Part shown: positions 22,443 through 33,648 of the stretch, in pieces | How the letters are laid out: every line of letters begins with the position of its first letter | Position numbering within the stretch: position 1 is the stretch's first letter | DNA from: Undaria pinnatifida | Taxonomy: Eukaryota > Sar > Phaeophyceae > Laminariales > Alariaceae | NCBI GenBank assembly: GCA_012845835.1 | Contig: JABAKD010000029.1 | Location: forward strand, 12,973,892 to 13,037,891 | DNA: 64,000 nt | Direction: 5' to 3' | The notes under the pieces: generated by a model | Databases searched by the model: none | What the model was told of the DNA's origin: nothing | Seen by the model: only the letters and a program-made list of their open reading frames with translations | Program-made: the position numbers and the translations under genes

Positions 22443-23670
22443 GCATTACGTGATCCGTAACGAAGAGCAAGAGGACTACCGTATACTATAGTCTATACTT
22501 GCAGAGGACGGGCATGGTATACCGTTCAAATAGGCCTCTGTCCGCGCCACGAGGTTGTGTTTTTGTTTCCGCCGTCGCTGCTGCCCTGAGAGAGGGCACA
22601 TTTGCTGCCATCGAACACAAAGCACGATAACACCTGTTAGTCGAGAATTTCATACTACTGTAATCATCGGTGGCGTTCGTACTATTTCATAACCATATAT
22701 GTGCTCGTGCGAGGTGTTGAACTTGTACACTTACGAGACGCTTCGCTCCGCGGCCGACACTCGCCGCCCGTTCAGGAATCAAGAGGTACAAAGTCAACAA
22801 AGAATGTGAAGCGGGCAGAGAACGTATAACACGACCCGTTGTTACACAATACGGGTATGTACTGGATGAGATACCGTCTCACCTAGGCCTCTGTCCACGT
22901 TGAGAGCGTATATTTTTTATGTCGCCGTCGCTGATTGGCATAGTGAAGACCAAAGCGAGGAAAACAACCAGACCCTTCGTGGTCCTAACTATGCCAGAAA
23001 GCGGCTTCCTTCGTGGAACCGGCGAACACATGGAGACGAGATTAAATATCATATTGCGCATACCAGGAGGTGAGAGTACGGCGGAATCCGGATGCGATGT
23101 CATCATGTGAGGGATGGGGTGCGAGTCGCACGGGTGCGGGAGCGATCGGGGAGGGCGAGCGAATTAAAAAAATCGCAGGGTATGGTGAATGGGAGAGACC
23201 GCTCAAAACGTGCTTCGCAGTCGTACAAAAAAAAAAAACATAAAAGGATGCTTTGAAAAATTAACCCGCTCCAACATTTACATCCCCGTAAGGGAGACCC
23301 GAAGAGGAAACTCTTGTAGACTAGTCTAATGGAACAACAAACAAAAAATCGGGCAGTGTCCGCAAAATAAGTATTTGCACGGAGGCCCAACACATCAGTC
23401 GCAGGCAGGTGCAGGACAAGGAGATGTTTACGTATTACCATCAGCCCGACGAAATGTGCCTCCTGGCCGCAATTTGGATGGAAAAGGAAATACACGTTTC
23501 TGCAGCATGAATGGAATATATTTCAAGAAGCGACGGCCGTGTATCGTGTGCCGACACCCCAAAGGCACAACACAAACTCAGCCAGCAACATCCATGCGAC
23601 AGGACACCTGCTTAACCTCCAACACCCTGCAAACAAATCCCACACCAATTCCACGTAGTTCATCTTCAAA
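22443..23670. other. No gene recognised; weak internal duplication
   Basis: Segments reading GGCCTCTGTCC..GCCGTCGCTG recur near 22533 and 22886. Short frames exist on both strands and are not supported. Confidence 0.35.
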
Positions 23671-23673
23671 CAC

Positions 23674-24045
23674 ATGGGTGCAGTTCTAGAGGGGGTAAGA
23701 ACCCTCCAAAAAAAAAAAACGCCAACAGCACACTACGCCGAAGCACGCCTGTCCTATAACCCTCGAAAACCAAAATACCAACATGTCTCGTACAGCGGGC
23801 CCGGCCACAACAATCCGATCAAAACTTCATCAACTCCCGAGCTAATAAACCACGAAACGCCTGTCCTGACAGTGCAAAACAGGAAGACAGCACCCCAAGG
23901 TACCTCCGGGTCGCATTCTCCGACCACTCCAGTTAATAATCCGAAATACGAGAAGCTCAACTTCCCCCCCCCCCGACCCAAAGCATCGAACGGCTCCTGC
24001 TTCGCTCAGAACCTCGGAGCTCCTCCCCCAAGCATCGAAGACTGC
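23674..24045 (+). CDS. Hypothetical ORF, basic and proline-rich, cut by a family H element
   Basis: An open plus-strand frame from 23674 runs about 124 codons before entering the family H element at 24046. The product is rich in Pro, Ser, Thr, Asn and Lys (for example NYNP- and TPVLTVQNRKTAPQ-like stretches). No family is recognised and no splice sites are convincing. Low-confidence exon or remnant. Confidence 0.25.
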
Positions 24046-24352
24046 CACACATCCGACAGATCACGATCTAGATCATCTAGAGGATGATGATCTAAATAAT
24101 GTATCAATAGAGGTCTAGACGAATATCTAGATCCTGCCCTTGCCGTCATGATATGGTGTGCAAGAACCCTATCGTACCGAACCCATCCGGTAAACACGTG
24201 CGTTGTGCAAGGTGCACAAGAGCCGTGCCCTGCAGACCACACGCGCACGGACAACACGATCTAAATCGTGTAGATCGTATGCATCCGGTGTCTATCTACC
24301 CCGAAAGAGCTAGATCATCTTCATCAAATGGGAACATGGTCTGTCAGATGTG
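24046..24352. mobile_element. Short TIR element, family H copy 1
   Basis: Begins CACACATCCGACAGATCACG and ends GGTCTGTCAGATGTG, imperfect inverted termini. The inside has repeated AGATC-type units, as in other family H copies. Confidence 0.65.
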
Positions 24353-24378
24353 TCAGATGCGTTGAGAGTTTCCCCGCT

Positions 24379-24618
24379 TCACCCGTCTTCGTCCGAAAAT
24401 TCGCCGTCGTTCAATCCGGCCCGGATTGATCCCGTAATCCTGTTGTGCTCGCGGGCACCCGTACCCTCTGGAGCGTCGCTCTGGCCGTACACTATAGCCT
24501 GATGGGACAATGGCGAGCCCAAAAGGCGGCGATACAAGGCGGTAGATGGTTGTTTGGGGTAAGGCTGTTGAACATAATTGGACTGACGGACAACGGCATG
24601 CTCATAGAGGAACGACAC
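24379..24618 (-). CDS. Hypothetical ORF with acidic C-terminus
   Basis: A 79-codon minus-strand frame ending in a Gly-Glu-Phe-Ser-Asp-Glu-Asp-Gly tail. It could be a terminal exon. Its upstream side (24580-24880) consists of three diverged tandem segments with GACTG.(C/T)GGACAACGG-like motifs spaced 130-150 bp apart. The product is not recognised. Confidence 0.22.
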   Translation of the reverse strand: MSFLYEHAVVRQSNYVQQPYPKQPSTALYRRLLGSPLSHQAIVYGQSDAPEGTGAREHNRITGSIRAGLNDGEFSDEDG

Positions 24619-24983
24619 CAGGCGGTAGGTAGATATTCGTTAGGGCTGTCAGCTGGCACGATAAAATAAAACATGGAGCAAAGACAAACCGCGGTAGATA
24701 TTGGTTTGTTGCGACGTCGTTGACGATAAGTCGACTGGTGGACAACGGCGACAGCCCAAAGAGCGGGAAAGGAACAAGGCAGTACGTAGTAGTATGTTGA
24801 GTTGGTACGATAAGGTCATAAAGCGACGGCGGAAGGCTGTGAGTTGATTGGCTATCATAAGTCAACTGATGAACAAGGGCAAGCCGAGAGCGATGCAAAT
24901 GAAAAGTACTAACAAAAATAAAACATTGTATACAGCAGCATTTGTGCTCGACGCAGTGCCCATTAGTGCAGGGCCCCAGTTTA

Positions 24984-25328
24984 TAGACTGATTCTATGAT
25001 AGCCTCCCCCCCCAAACCAGCGATTTTTCATTTTTTACCTTCAACGAACGTTTCATGGCTAGTCGACACTAGGAAGGATGCTCCGACAAAACTACATTCA
25101 ATTTTCTTATTGTTTTTTGCAAATGACTATGGAACAATGACCTCGCAATGGCAAGGGTCACCGCATTCAACCCTTTTCCAACTCCTATTAATAAAATACA
25201 ACTAAATATTCCCATTCCAATTTCCAGTGTTTAGCCCCCATATCGGGAGTGCAGTGGAAAAAAGGCGAAGGAGATACCGGCGACTTCGCTAAAGAAAAAA
25301 AATGGGGGAGGCTACCGTAGAACGACTC
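24984..25328 (+). mobile_element. Short TIR element, family B copy 5 (longest)
   Basis: Starts GACTGATTCTATGATAGCC and ends GGGGGAGGCTACCGTAGAACGACTC. The flanking 4-mers TATA and TTTA match at three of four positions. It is longer than other copies because of unrelated internal sequence near 25100-25250. Confidence 0.75.
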
Positions 25329-25329
25329 T

Positions 25330-25670
25330 TTAGTGCGGTGAAAATCACTTGTTACGACCTCTGGAAATCGCTTGTCATAACCTCGCCATACAAAACACCG
25401 CACTATCCCGGATACGTCAGGGTCCGAGCATAGTGCGGGTAGCGCCACGTGTCAAGGCACCGCAAAATACAGGGGACCACGATTGTATGCTCGACGCACG
25501 AGATGATTGTGTAACGAGCCGGGGGGATACGTAAAGACCAAAGACTTAGTTTTACCCCTTGAAGACGTCTTGTGTGCCTTCGGTGGCTGCCGATACGTTT
25601 TTCTGTAAATCTACTAATAAATGTTAATACCAGGCAATATACACTATAAAACGTTGAATACACTAGACTA
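25330..25670. other. Family F-like fragment, no gene
   Basis: TAGTGCGGTGAAAATCAC, CACCGCACTATCCCGG and ACAGGGGACC motifs resemble family F, but a clean pair of ends is not visible. Confidence 0.35.
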
Positions 25671-25722
25671 CAGCTGTGAGATCGAAGACTTCGTCGAAAC
25701 TCATCTTTGCAAGTTGTGAGCG
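25671..25722 (-). repeat. Family A core fragment, inverted
   Basis: Contains AGCTGTGAGATCGAAGACTT and TCGAAACTCATCTTTGCAAG, the minus-strand reading of the core. Confidence 0.65.
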
Positions 25723-25970
25723 ATCCTACCGTCGACAGTGTCCGCGCATAGACCTATCCCTGCCTGCCTCATAACGCCTAGGGGTGATCGAACAGCTGCA
25801 TGCTGGAATAGGAGACTTCCTAAGGCCATCCTGACTGAAGGACCGCTAAAATAAACTTGAAACAAAACATGGCAACCCAAGAACCAAAAATTGAGCAAAC
25901 AGGCAAGCAAACAGCTTCAAAATCCCAAGGGTTTTCGCAGGTTACTTCGAAGCATCATCCTTCCCGCGGA

Positions 25971-26456
25971 TGGGGTCAGGACGTTTTCAAACTATCGGGG
26001 GGCGAGTCGGTTCGGGTCGGGAGGTGCTCGAAATCTCACGGGTTGGGTCGGGTCGGGTCCGGTCGGGTCGGGTCGGGCCGGGTCGGGTCGGGTCGGGTCG
26101 GGTAGGGTCGGGTAGGGTCGGGTCGGGTCGGGTCGGGTGGACGGGGTCAGGACGTTTTCAAACTATCGGGGGGCGAGTCGGTTCGGGTCGGGAGGTGCTC
26201 GAAATCTCACGGGTTGGGTCGGGTCGGGTCGGGTCGGGTCGGGTCGGGTCGGGTCGGGTCGGGTCGGGTCGGGTCGGGTCGGATCGGGTCGGGTCGGGTC
26301 GGGTCGGGTCGGGTCGGGTCGGGTCGGGTCGGGTCGGGTCGGGTCGGGTCGGGTCGGATCGGGTCGGATCACGAGATTTCCACATCTCACGGGTCGGGTC
26401 GGGTCGGGTCGGGTCGGATCACGAGATTTTCAAATCTCACGGGTCGGGTCGGGTCA
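25971..26456. repeat. GGGTC pentanucleotide satellite with higher-order structure
   Basis: Long runs of GGGTC. A 171-bp unit beginning GGGGTCAGGACGTTTTCAAA occurs at about 25975 and 26146. Two shorter units with ATCACGAGATTT(C/T) and AATCTCACGGGTC lie near 26368 and 26419. The Arg-Val-Gly-Ser open frames on both strands are translations of the repeat, not genes. Confidence 0.95.
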
Positions 26457-26698
26457 AGCTCACCGCTGACCTGGCCCGACCCGTGAGACACGACAGGACC
26501 CGTGACAAACCCTGCCAAATTCCATCGGCTGCAAGCAGGTATGCAACAAATATTATACAGCTGTAGCAAATATGCATTGAATTCCAAGACTATGGGTAGC
26601 ACCTGCACTCGTCCGTGAGAAACGTTTGGCATAAAAAGCGCAGCCAAAAAAACTTTTACCATGGCATAACCCTCATAGAGTGGCCACAACACCAGGGC

Positions 26699-26946
26699 TT
26701 CGATAGAGGTGCGTTCGCACACCACTTCTTCTCTGAGGGGGTTCCTCGATTTGGGAGCTTACGACCTCTCGAAGGCAAAAACTGGTGTGGAGACAAAAAA
26801 AAATGCTATAAATACCGGATGAAGAACCTCATGGCCTAGGTACACGACAAAAAATCATGCAAAAAAAATGGCCTGTCTCCGACGATTTTGGGCTAAGGAA
26901 AAAGTCAAAAGCCAAAAAACGGTATACCTCTATCGTATCACGCGTC
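26699..26946 (-). mobile_element. Short TIR element, family C copy 5, inverted
   Basis: The left end is degraded (CGATAGAGGTGC); the right end GGTATACCTCTATCGTATCA..CGCGTC is good. Inside, GATTTGGGAGCTTACGACCT and CATGGCCTAGGTACACGA match the family in inverted orientation. Confidence 0.75.
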
Positions 26947-27093
26947 AGAAGCAAGAAACGAAAGTAATGCGTGCGGAAAATAAACGTGGTCAACTATGGC
27001 ATCGAAGATAGAAATCTACCACCACAACAGCGAAGATGCGACACACGCAAATACTTGAATGTGTTGTCAGCGCGCTATTGCAGTATGATACTG

Positions 27094-27550
27094 TCACACC
27101 TCCGACAGATCACGAACTAGATCGTATAGATCATCTAGACCATCTAAATCATATAGATCATACATATCATATAGATCATACATAATATGTATATCATATA
27201 GATCACATAAAGATCATGTAGAGATCATATATATCATACAGATCATACAAATCATATAGATCATATAGATCATACAAATCATATAGATCATATAGATCAT
27301 ATAGATCATATAGATCATATAGATCATATAGATCATCGACAGTAGATCCCGTACCTGGCGTTGTGATATGTTGTTCAAGACTTACATGCACAGGTACAGG
27401 TCCAGCCCTGAAAACATTTGCGTGAATATCGTGCAGATGGTACGGCTCCCACCCAGTAACTTGAGCTAGACCATACAGATCATACAGACTTTCCCTGAAA
27501 TATCTAGATCGTCAAGTGGGCATAGATCATCGGGGATCTGTCTGATGTCT
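27094..27550. mobile_element. Family H element expanded by an internal AGATCATAT minisatellite
   Basis: Termini CACACCTCCGACAGATCACG and GGGGATCTGTCTGATGTC. From about 27130 to 27340 the interior is a run of ATAGATCAT-type 9-10-bp units. The minus-strand reading is a meaningless Tyr-Asp-Leu repeat. Beyond the minisatellite the family-specific interior resumes. Confidence 0.7.
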
Positions 27551-28547
27551 GGATACTTCGCCGTACTTAAACCGTTCGGAGGGCGCAGATATTGCGACGA
27601 CAACTGCCGTCTTGCGAACCGTATGTTTGTCACAAAAGTATCATGAAACATCGCAATGCGTTCATATCATACCAACGCAGCATTAAAAACAATCCCATAG
27701 GCGCCGACGATCGCACCTTGGTCCTAGTGTTCCAATGTCCCATAATATCCTTTAACAAAAGAAACGTGTATCGTGCAACACCATATACACCATGGCACCG
27801 GCGGCGACGACCGCACTTTGGCCGTGATAAATATTAATAATGTTACCGTGTCCGCCGCACTCCGCCTAAGATATAGCTGTACATGGAAGCAAATGTTGGG
27901 TGAGACCATGCAGCGCCCCGGTAAGTGACAAATGACAACAACAAAAAACACAAGCAAGTTTGGGTAGACCCACCGATGGGGGCAGGAGATTTCATCCAAC
28001 CCAACACTCACGTTGAATGATCGGCGGCAACGTAAAAATAATACTGTAGCACACTCGCTACCCAAGGAGACGAACACATTTGGGACCAAAAATAGGTTCC
28101 AGCACTTGGCGCGAGTCGCTAGAAGAATGAACGCAATCGCCGGTCACTCCGTTCAAGCCTATTAATAGCCTCCCTGCGAGAACAGGGAGCTAGGCACAGA
28201 AAAGAAAACCGACCATTCCACCCGCGCTACAAGCTTAGTGCCAGGTACTGTTTTTCTGCACGGTCATTTCAGTCCCAGGGACGGGCACCACGCTGACGGC
28301 GCAATCAGCGCGGAGTTTATCCCGGGCGAGGACCATCTACTTCGGGGAAGGAGGGCTCATCCAACCCAATACTTACATCAAGTAATCGGTGGCAGCGTAA
28401 AAGAATGCCGTACAAAAGGAAAACCATGTACCAGGAATGCCATACCAGACACCAGGTATCTCGTATAAAAATATCCTGAAATAACACAAGCTTGTCATAT
28501 CAATCCGCGCCACAAAAACAATCGGGTCGGCAAATGAATGACCGCAC
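27550..28547. other. Region downstream of TXNDC9 exon 8 with duplicated segments; expected C-terminal exon not found
   Basis: Sequence around the exon 8 donor (AAAAACAATC..GACCGCACCTTGG) recurs near 27686-27730 and weakly near 27815. A GGGTTGGATGA..TCC segment with a consensus-like minus-strand donor occurs near 27985 and 28355. The gene needs at least one more short exon for a C-terminal tail and stop. I could not pick one reliably. Confidence 0.45.
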
Positions 28548-28697
28548 CTTGGCGAGCGCAAGTTCCCTCGCGAGGTTTGACAGCGGCCACTCGTCCAGCT
28601 TGTCGTCTGGGAGGCCTGTCGTCAAACCATCGAAGCCGATGATGTTGTGCACCGCCACACCGTCGTTGAAGCAGATTACCGTGGGGAGGATTTTCAC
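28548..28697 (-). CDS. TXNDC9: TXNDC9 exon 8
   Basis: Fifty codons, phase 0, between GGTGTAG|GTGAAAATC and GCCAAG|GTGCGG. Encodes [13 protein letters not shown] with the cis-proline of the fold, HNIIGFDGL, and a helix ending [10 protein letters not shown]. The open frame continues a little past the donor but loses similarity. Confidence 0.93.
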
Positions 28698-31600
28698 CTA
28701 CACCACGACACCAGCAGAAAGAGAGGGGGGGAGAAGGATCACAACGCCCCGGGAGGAACGCGGGAGGCGGAACGGGGAGAGACGGGGGGGGGGGGGAGAG
28801 AGAAGCCGATGGTGTTGTGCATTTTCACGCCAACGTTGAAAAACAGAGACCGTTGGGAAACCATTTCCCCTGCATCACGAAGCACAAGGGGGGGAGGAGA
28901 GTATTCGGAATACGGACTTTTTGAGGTCGATAAGTAAGTCGTCTCGTTTGGTGTAGGAGCTGATACGGAGCGTCCACCTTCCACCTCCATCATGTTCGAG
29001 GTGAGGCATGTTGTAGAACTCCTCCAGTGGAAAGAGCATCAGAAAAAAAAGTGGTGGCCCCGTTGCCGTCCCATAGACCAAGCCTGAGGTAATTTTTTCC
29101 ACCTTCATCGTTAGGGCTCGCGCTACATGGTTACCCTATTTCTTTGCACCGTTAAACTTGTGCGTTTTTCGGTTTTGCGACGTACCCCGCCGCCACGAGA
29201 TCCTTTGCTACGCTTCGCCAACAAAGTACGGTTAACCCCTTTAGAGCCCCCGAACCCCTCCCTATACTAAATCCAAGTAATCTTGTATCCTAAAACGGGT
29301 TTCCAGTTGTTAAGGGGTTAAGTCCGTTCTTGAGCGAGGTACAGCAGGCCACTCGCGCGAGTGGCCCATCTACACTCGGTCGTGAAAATGGAAGATATAG
29401 GGGAGCAATACTCTACCATCGTACCCTTGGTCCGTGCGTCATGACTGACCTGGAGCTTCTGAACGAAGAACGGAGCTTTCTCGGCGTCTATCCGCAGGAA
29501 CTTGGACTCCAGATGCCTGGGAGCCAGCTCGCTCAGGCGTAAGTCCATCACCTTGCACCTGCGCAAAACCATCGCCGTTACGAGATTCCAGTACACCAAT
29601 ACCATCGAGCTAGCAGTCAGCGCCGACAACAGGGGTTGCAAACCCTGGGAAGATCTGAGGTCCAGGCGAAATAACAGTCAGACCTACGTAACAGCCAGAC
29701 TGATCCCAGAATGCGTTTTTTAGTGACAACACAATAACCACTGAGCTAGCAGTCAGCGCTGACGAAAGGAATTTCAACCATTGCACACATTGGACAGATC
29801 ACGATCTACATACATCATATACATCGTACAGATCATATAGATCATATAGATCATCTACATTATAAGTATGTCGCCATGGAATGTGGAGCGGGATCTGTGT
29901 CGGACAGATCCAACCCAGGGAACATGTGCTAGACCACTCAGATAATCCCGCCCTCGCCCGGCAACGTGATATATAGCCCATGCCAATCACACATATATAT
30001 ATGGACCAAGGATCTATCCGCCCTGAAGGACATAGATCATATACAGATCAACAGGGATCTGATTTTGTCCAATGTGTGAATCGCTGGTACTTAACACTGT
30101 AGTGATACACCACAAACACCGAGCCAGCAGTCAACGCTGACGATTTACGCGGGATTCTAGTAATGAAAACCAAATATGGCTGGAAAAAACAGTGGAATAT
30201 ATAGTTTTTTGTGTACATCGTGGGTCCTGACTACTATGGTCCTCCGTGAACCCAAAGGATTGCAACCGCTGGGGAAGTCTGAGGTCCAGGCTTCGAAAAC
30301 CAGACAGATCCCAGATTGTGCCTTCCTTAGAGATATGCCGTAAACACTGACCTAGCAATCAGATGGGCCAGCTGTCAGCGCTGACAATTAAACAAGGAAT
30401 CGCAACCCTTGGGAAAATCTCAGCCCAGGCTTAACACCCGGAGAGACCCCAGGTCGTGTCTTTGTAAACGATACAACCATGAACCACTGAACCATTAATA
30501 GCACGCAGTCGCTGACTAGAAGGGACTGGAACGCTTGAGTGAACCTAAGGCTCAGCCCCAGAACCCAGACAGACAGACCCCAGTTTGTGCTAGGGTTACT
30601 AATAGGGATGCATCACAACCATCGAGATAACAGTCTGCAAGCAACGCTGACTCGAAGGATCGAAACCCTTACGTAAACGTGAGATCAGGTTTGACCTCCA
30701 GGCGGACCCCAGATTTTGTTTTCGGTGGCGCTACGGTGGGGGTCGCCCAATAAGGAAGTGGTGCGCCAGAGCAATACGACCGCCTTATTAAGGGAAGCCG
30801 CCTTATTCACTCTAGGTTGCGAGCGCATTTCTCAGTCGTGCTACGCGTTTGGGACCGCCTTATGGAGGCATATCGCCTTACTCACACCGCCTTATCGGGG
30901 GACCCCCACTGAAGCATAAACAGCCCAACAGATCCCAAAGAGTGCTTTTATTAAGTGCACACCACAACCACAGCGCAACATAGCACTCATACCATTCATA
31001 GCATTCACGGTTGACTGAAGGGAGTTCAACGCCAGTAGGCGACAGACACAGACCGGTAAATACAGATAGATCAGGCCACTGCTCCCTGTAGCGCTACAAT
31101 CGTACCGATATTACGCGCGCTTGTCTTGCCTTCGTCAACCACGGATATATTGTACATATCTGCTCAATCCGAACCACCGTTTGCCGTGCGGGATTACGTC
31201 ATCGACTCGTAAATGCGCTCGTATCACTGCGGGCTCACTTGAACGTATCAACGTGTTGGCTTGTCGCACGATTCCATTCGATTCCATCCTTATCGTAGAG
31301 GTCTTCGTTTCACGTTTCTTCGTCATGTTTTTTCAACATTGTCACTCACGTTGCAGATTGCCGGATGCCATAAACAATAAAAACAACTGTCTTGACATCG
31401 CCTGCTTACCGTTGGAAGTCCTTGTGGTAGAAATGAACGATGACCTTTTCGCTCGAAGTCACCTCCGGAAGAAATTCGTCCTGGGTAATTTCGCGGAACT
31501 ACACAGGAACGGGCAGCAGCAGCGGCGGCGGCGGCGGCGGCGGCGATAGCGGGAACGTTAACGCTTTCGCCACAGCAAAACATAGCCTACACCAATTAGA

Positions 31601-31891
31601 AGCAGTTTGTCTTTAAACAATGCGGCTACTGCACAGTTCTCGAGGGGCTGACGGCAATGACAAAGAAAACGACAACGCCAAATGGTAAATACAGAGCGAA
31701 CGCAGAGGCAAAGGCAGAGGGGGTATACGAGGGGAAAGGCAACATCAACAACGGCAAGAACGCCAAAAAGAGCGGGTGTAAGGTACACACACCCCTATCA
31801 TGGAGACATGCGAACAACAACAACAACAACAACAACAACAAGAACAAGAACAAGAACAAGAACAAGAACAAGAACAAGAACAAGAACAACG

Positions 31892-31934
<43 letters not shown>

Positions 31935-33610
31935 CCGATGGACAATAGCCCCGTACCTGGCCGTGGCCCTTGGCGATGTTTTCTGCTCGCGCCTCGTACA
32001 CCTTCTTCATCTCGCGCATGCGGCTCTCCCGGATGCGGCGGATCTGTTCCCCCGACGAAAAAAAAAAAAAAAAAAAACGTAAATAAATAATTCAGTCAGG
32101 ATCAAAACATGGTTAACTAATTGTACGTAACGTTAGCGTGCGAGCGCACACGGTAAGAGAGTAGTCGCGAGCTGAGGAGAGGCGGGGTGCGGCAAGAGAT
32201 TGTGCACCAGCAGCGTAGAACGGCAACGCTGTTACCTGTACCGACACGCATTTGAACGCCATAAAATATTCCCTTGGCATATTTCCTTGGTATCCTCGCG
32301 CGAGCCCTCGTGTCGCCGCAAACCTCGTCATCCGCCGGAAGGACGCGTTTTATAATCCAGCACCCCAGTACTGAGGCATCCCTCTATAGTGCGGGTTGCA
32401 CTATTTGGGGTCGAACGTTTTCTGGCCTTCGATAACCTTCTGACCAGTTGAACTCCTCAAGTGTGACACTATAAGCCGGTATGATAGTTTCACGAGTATT
32501 TTTGTTAGTTTTAGAACTAGCGCATAGAAATGTGGCTCGGGTTGCGAGAACGAATGCCTTCCAAGTCATGGCTCGGGTGATGATGTTGATGATGGATGAT
32601 GGATGATGGATGATGGATGATACTCAGCTCCTCACGTTGTGATCTCAGACAATTCTTAGAATATGCTGCAATCCTATCGTGGGACGATCTACTGTGCAAT
32701 AACATTCTACCCATGGGGCGAACACAAACCAAGCCTTAACGCCCGAGCCAACGGCAGGAGGTTGCCAACGAAAACATCGTCCCATCCGCTCCCCAGCCAC
32801 GCGACACGACACGCGCGCTTTGCGTCCACCCAAGAGCGTGCACACAGCATCTCGGTCTCCTACGACCCCTCCGCTGCTGAAGTGTATTTTTATTTTTACA
32901 ATATATACTTTGGACGATGTCTAGTAAGGTCCTTTAAGTACATACTTCGAAGTATACACTCTGGGGGTTCCCTAGGGTGCTCAGTTCTCGCTTGTGATCC
33001 ATTCGTCGACACTCTGTCAAAAAAGCGTTGCAAAGGAATGCCCTCCTAGCTTCTTTTTACGATCTCTTTCTCTCCGCTTCTGTGTTCGTTCGTGTCTCTA
33101 TCGTTCTTGCTCGCTATTTTTGTCTACCTCTCCCCCCGACCTTGCCTGGCTGTCTCTCTATCCTTCTCTTTCTCTCTTCTCTCCGTGTTTGAGCCTGTAA
33201 CTCTCTGTCATATTTCTACGTTTTGTGTCTGCAACTGCTGTGTTTCTCGCTCTTGTTCTTTCTCTCTATCTACCTCCCTTTCTTCGTCTGTCTATATTTC
33301 CCTCCCTTTCTCCCTTTCCCTCTTGCCCATACTCTCACCCCCCCCCCCCCCCCCCCCCCCCTCTCCCTTGATATCTTCGACGCGGGTCCGAAACCCCTCC
33401 GACCGTTCACTCCCACAACACACACAGAGAACACCAAAACTTCATTCCAGATACACTACAGCAGACATGTCGCCATCCCCCAAAGTCCCAGCCGGAGCAC
33501 ACAGCACACCAGTGGCAACCAAGCAACTGAGTTAAATCGACACACGACGCGTATGAAAATACGTGGAAGTGTGGTGAGCTAAAGCTTTATTTTTCCCCAT
33601 CCGCCGGAGG

Positions 33611-33648
<38 letters not shown>

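Larger units (their letters stand above)
29590..30960. repeat. Diverged satellite (about 150-bp unit) in TXNDC9 intron 6
   Basis: Units share GAGCTAGCAGTCAGCGCTGA, a TTGCAACCCTTGGGAA(G)ATCTGAG stretch and a CAGAC(A)GACCCCAGA stretch. Copies begin near 29606, 29742, 30120, 30347, 30495 and 30620. Two TIR elements (29784-30078 and 30731-30915) interrupt the array. Confidence 0.8.

Noticed and set aside
26158..26566. Arg-Val-Gly-Ser repeat protein
   Set aside because: It is a translation of the GGGTC satellite, open in several frames on both strands.
31626..32090. Leu-, Gln-, Asn- and Thr-repeat proteins
   Set aside because: They are six-frame readings of the CAA/AAGAAC microsatellite in TXNDC9 intron 5.
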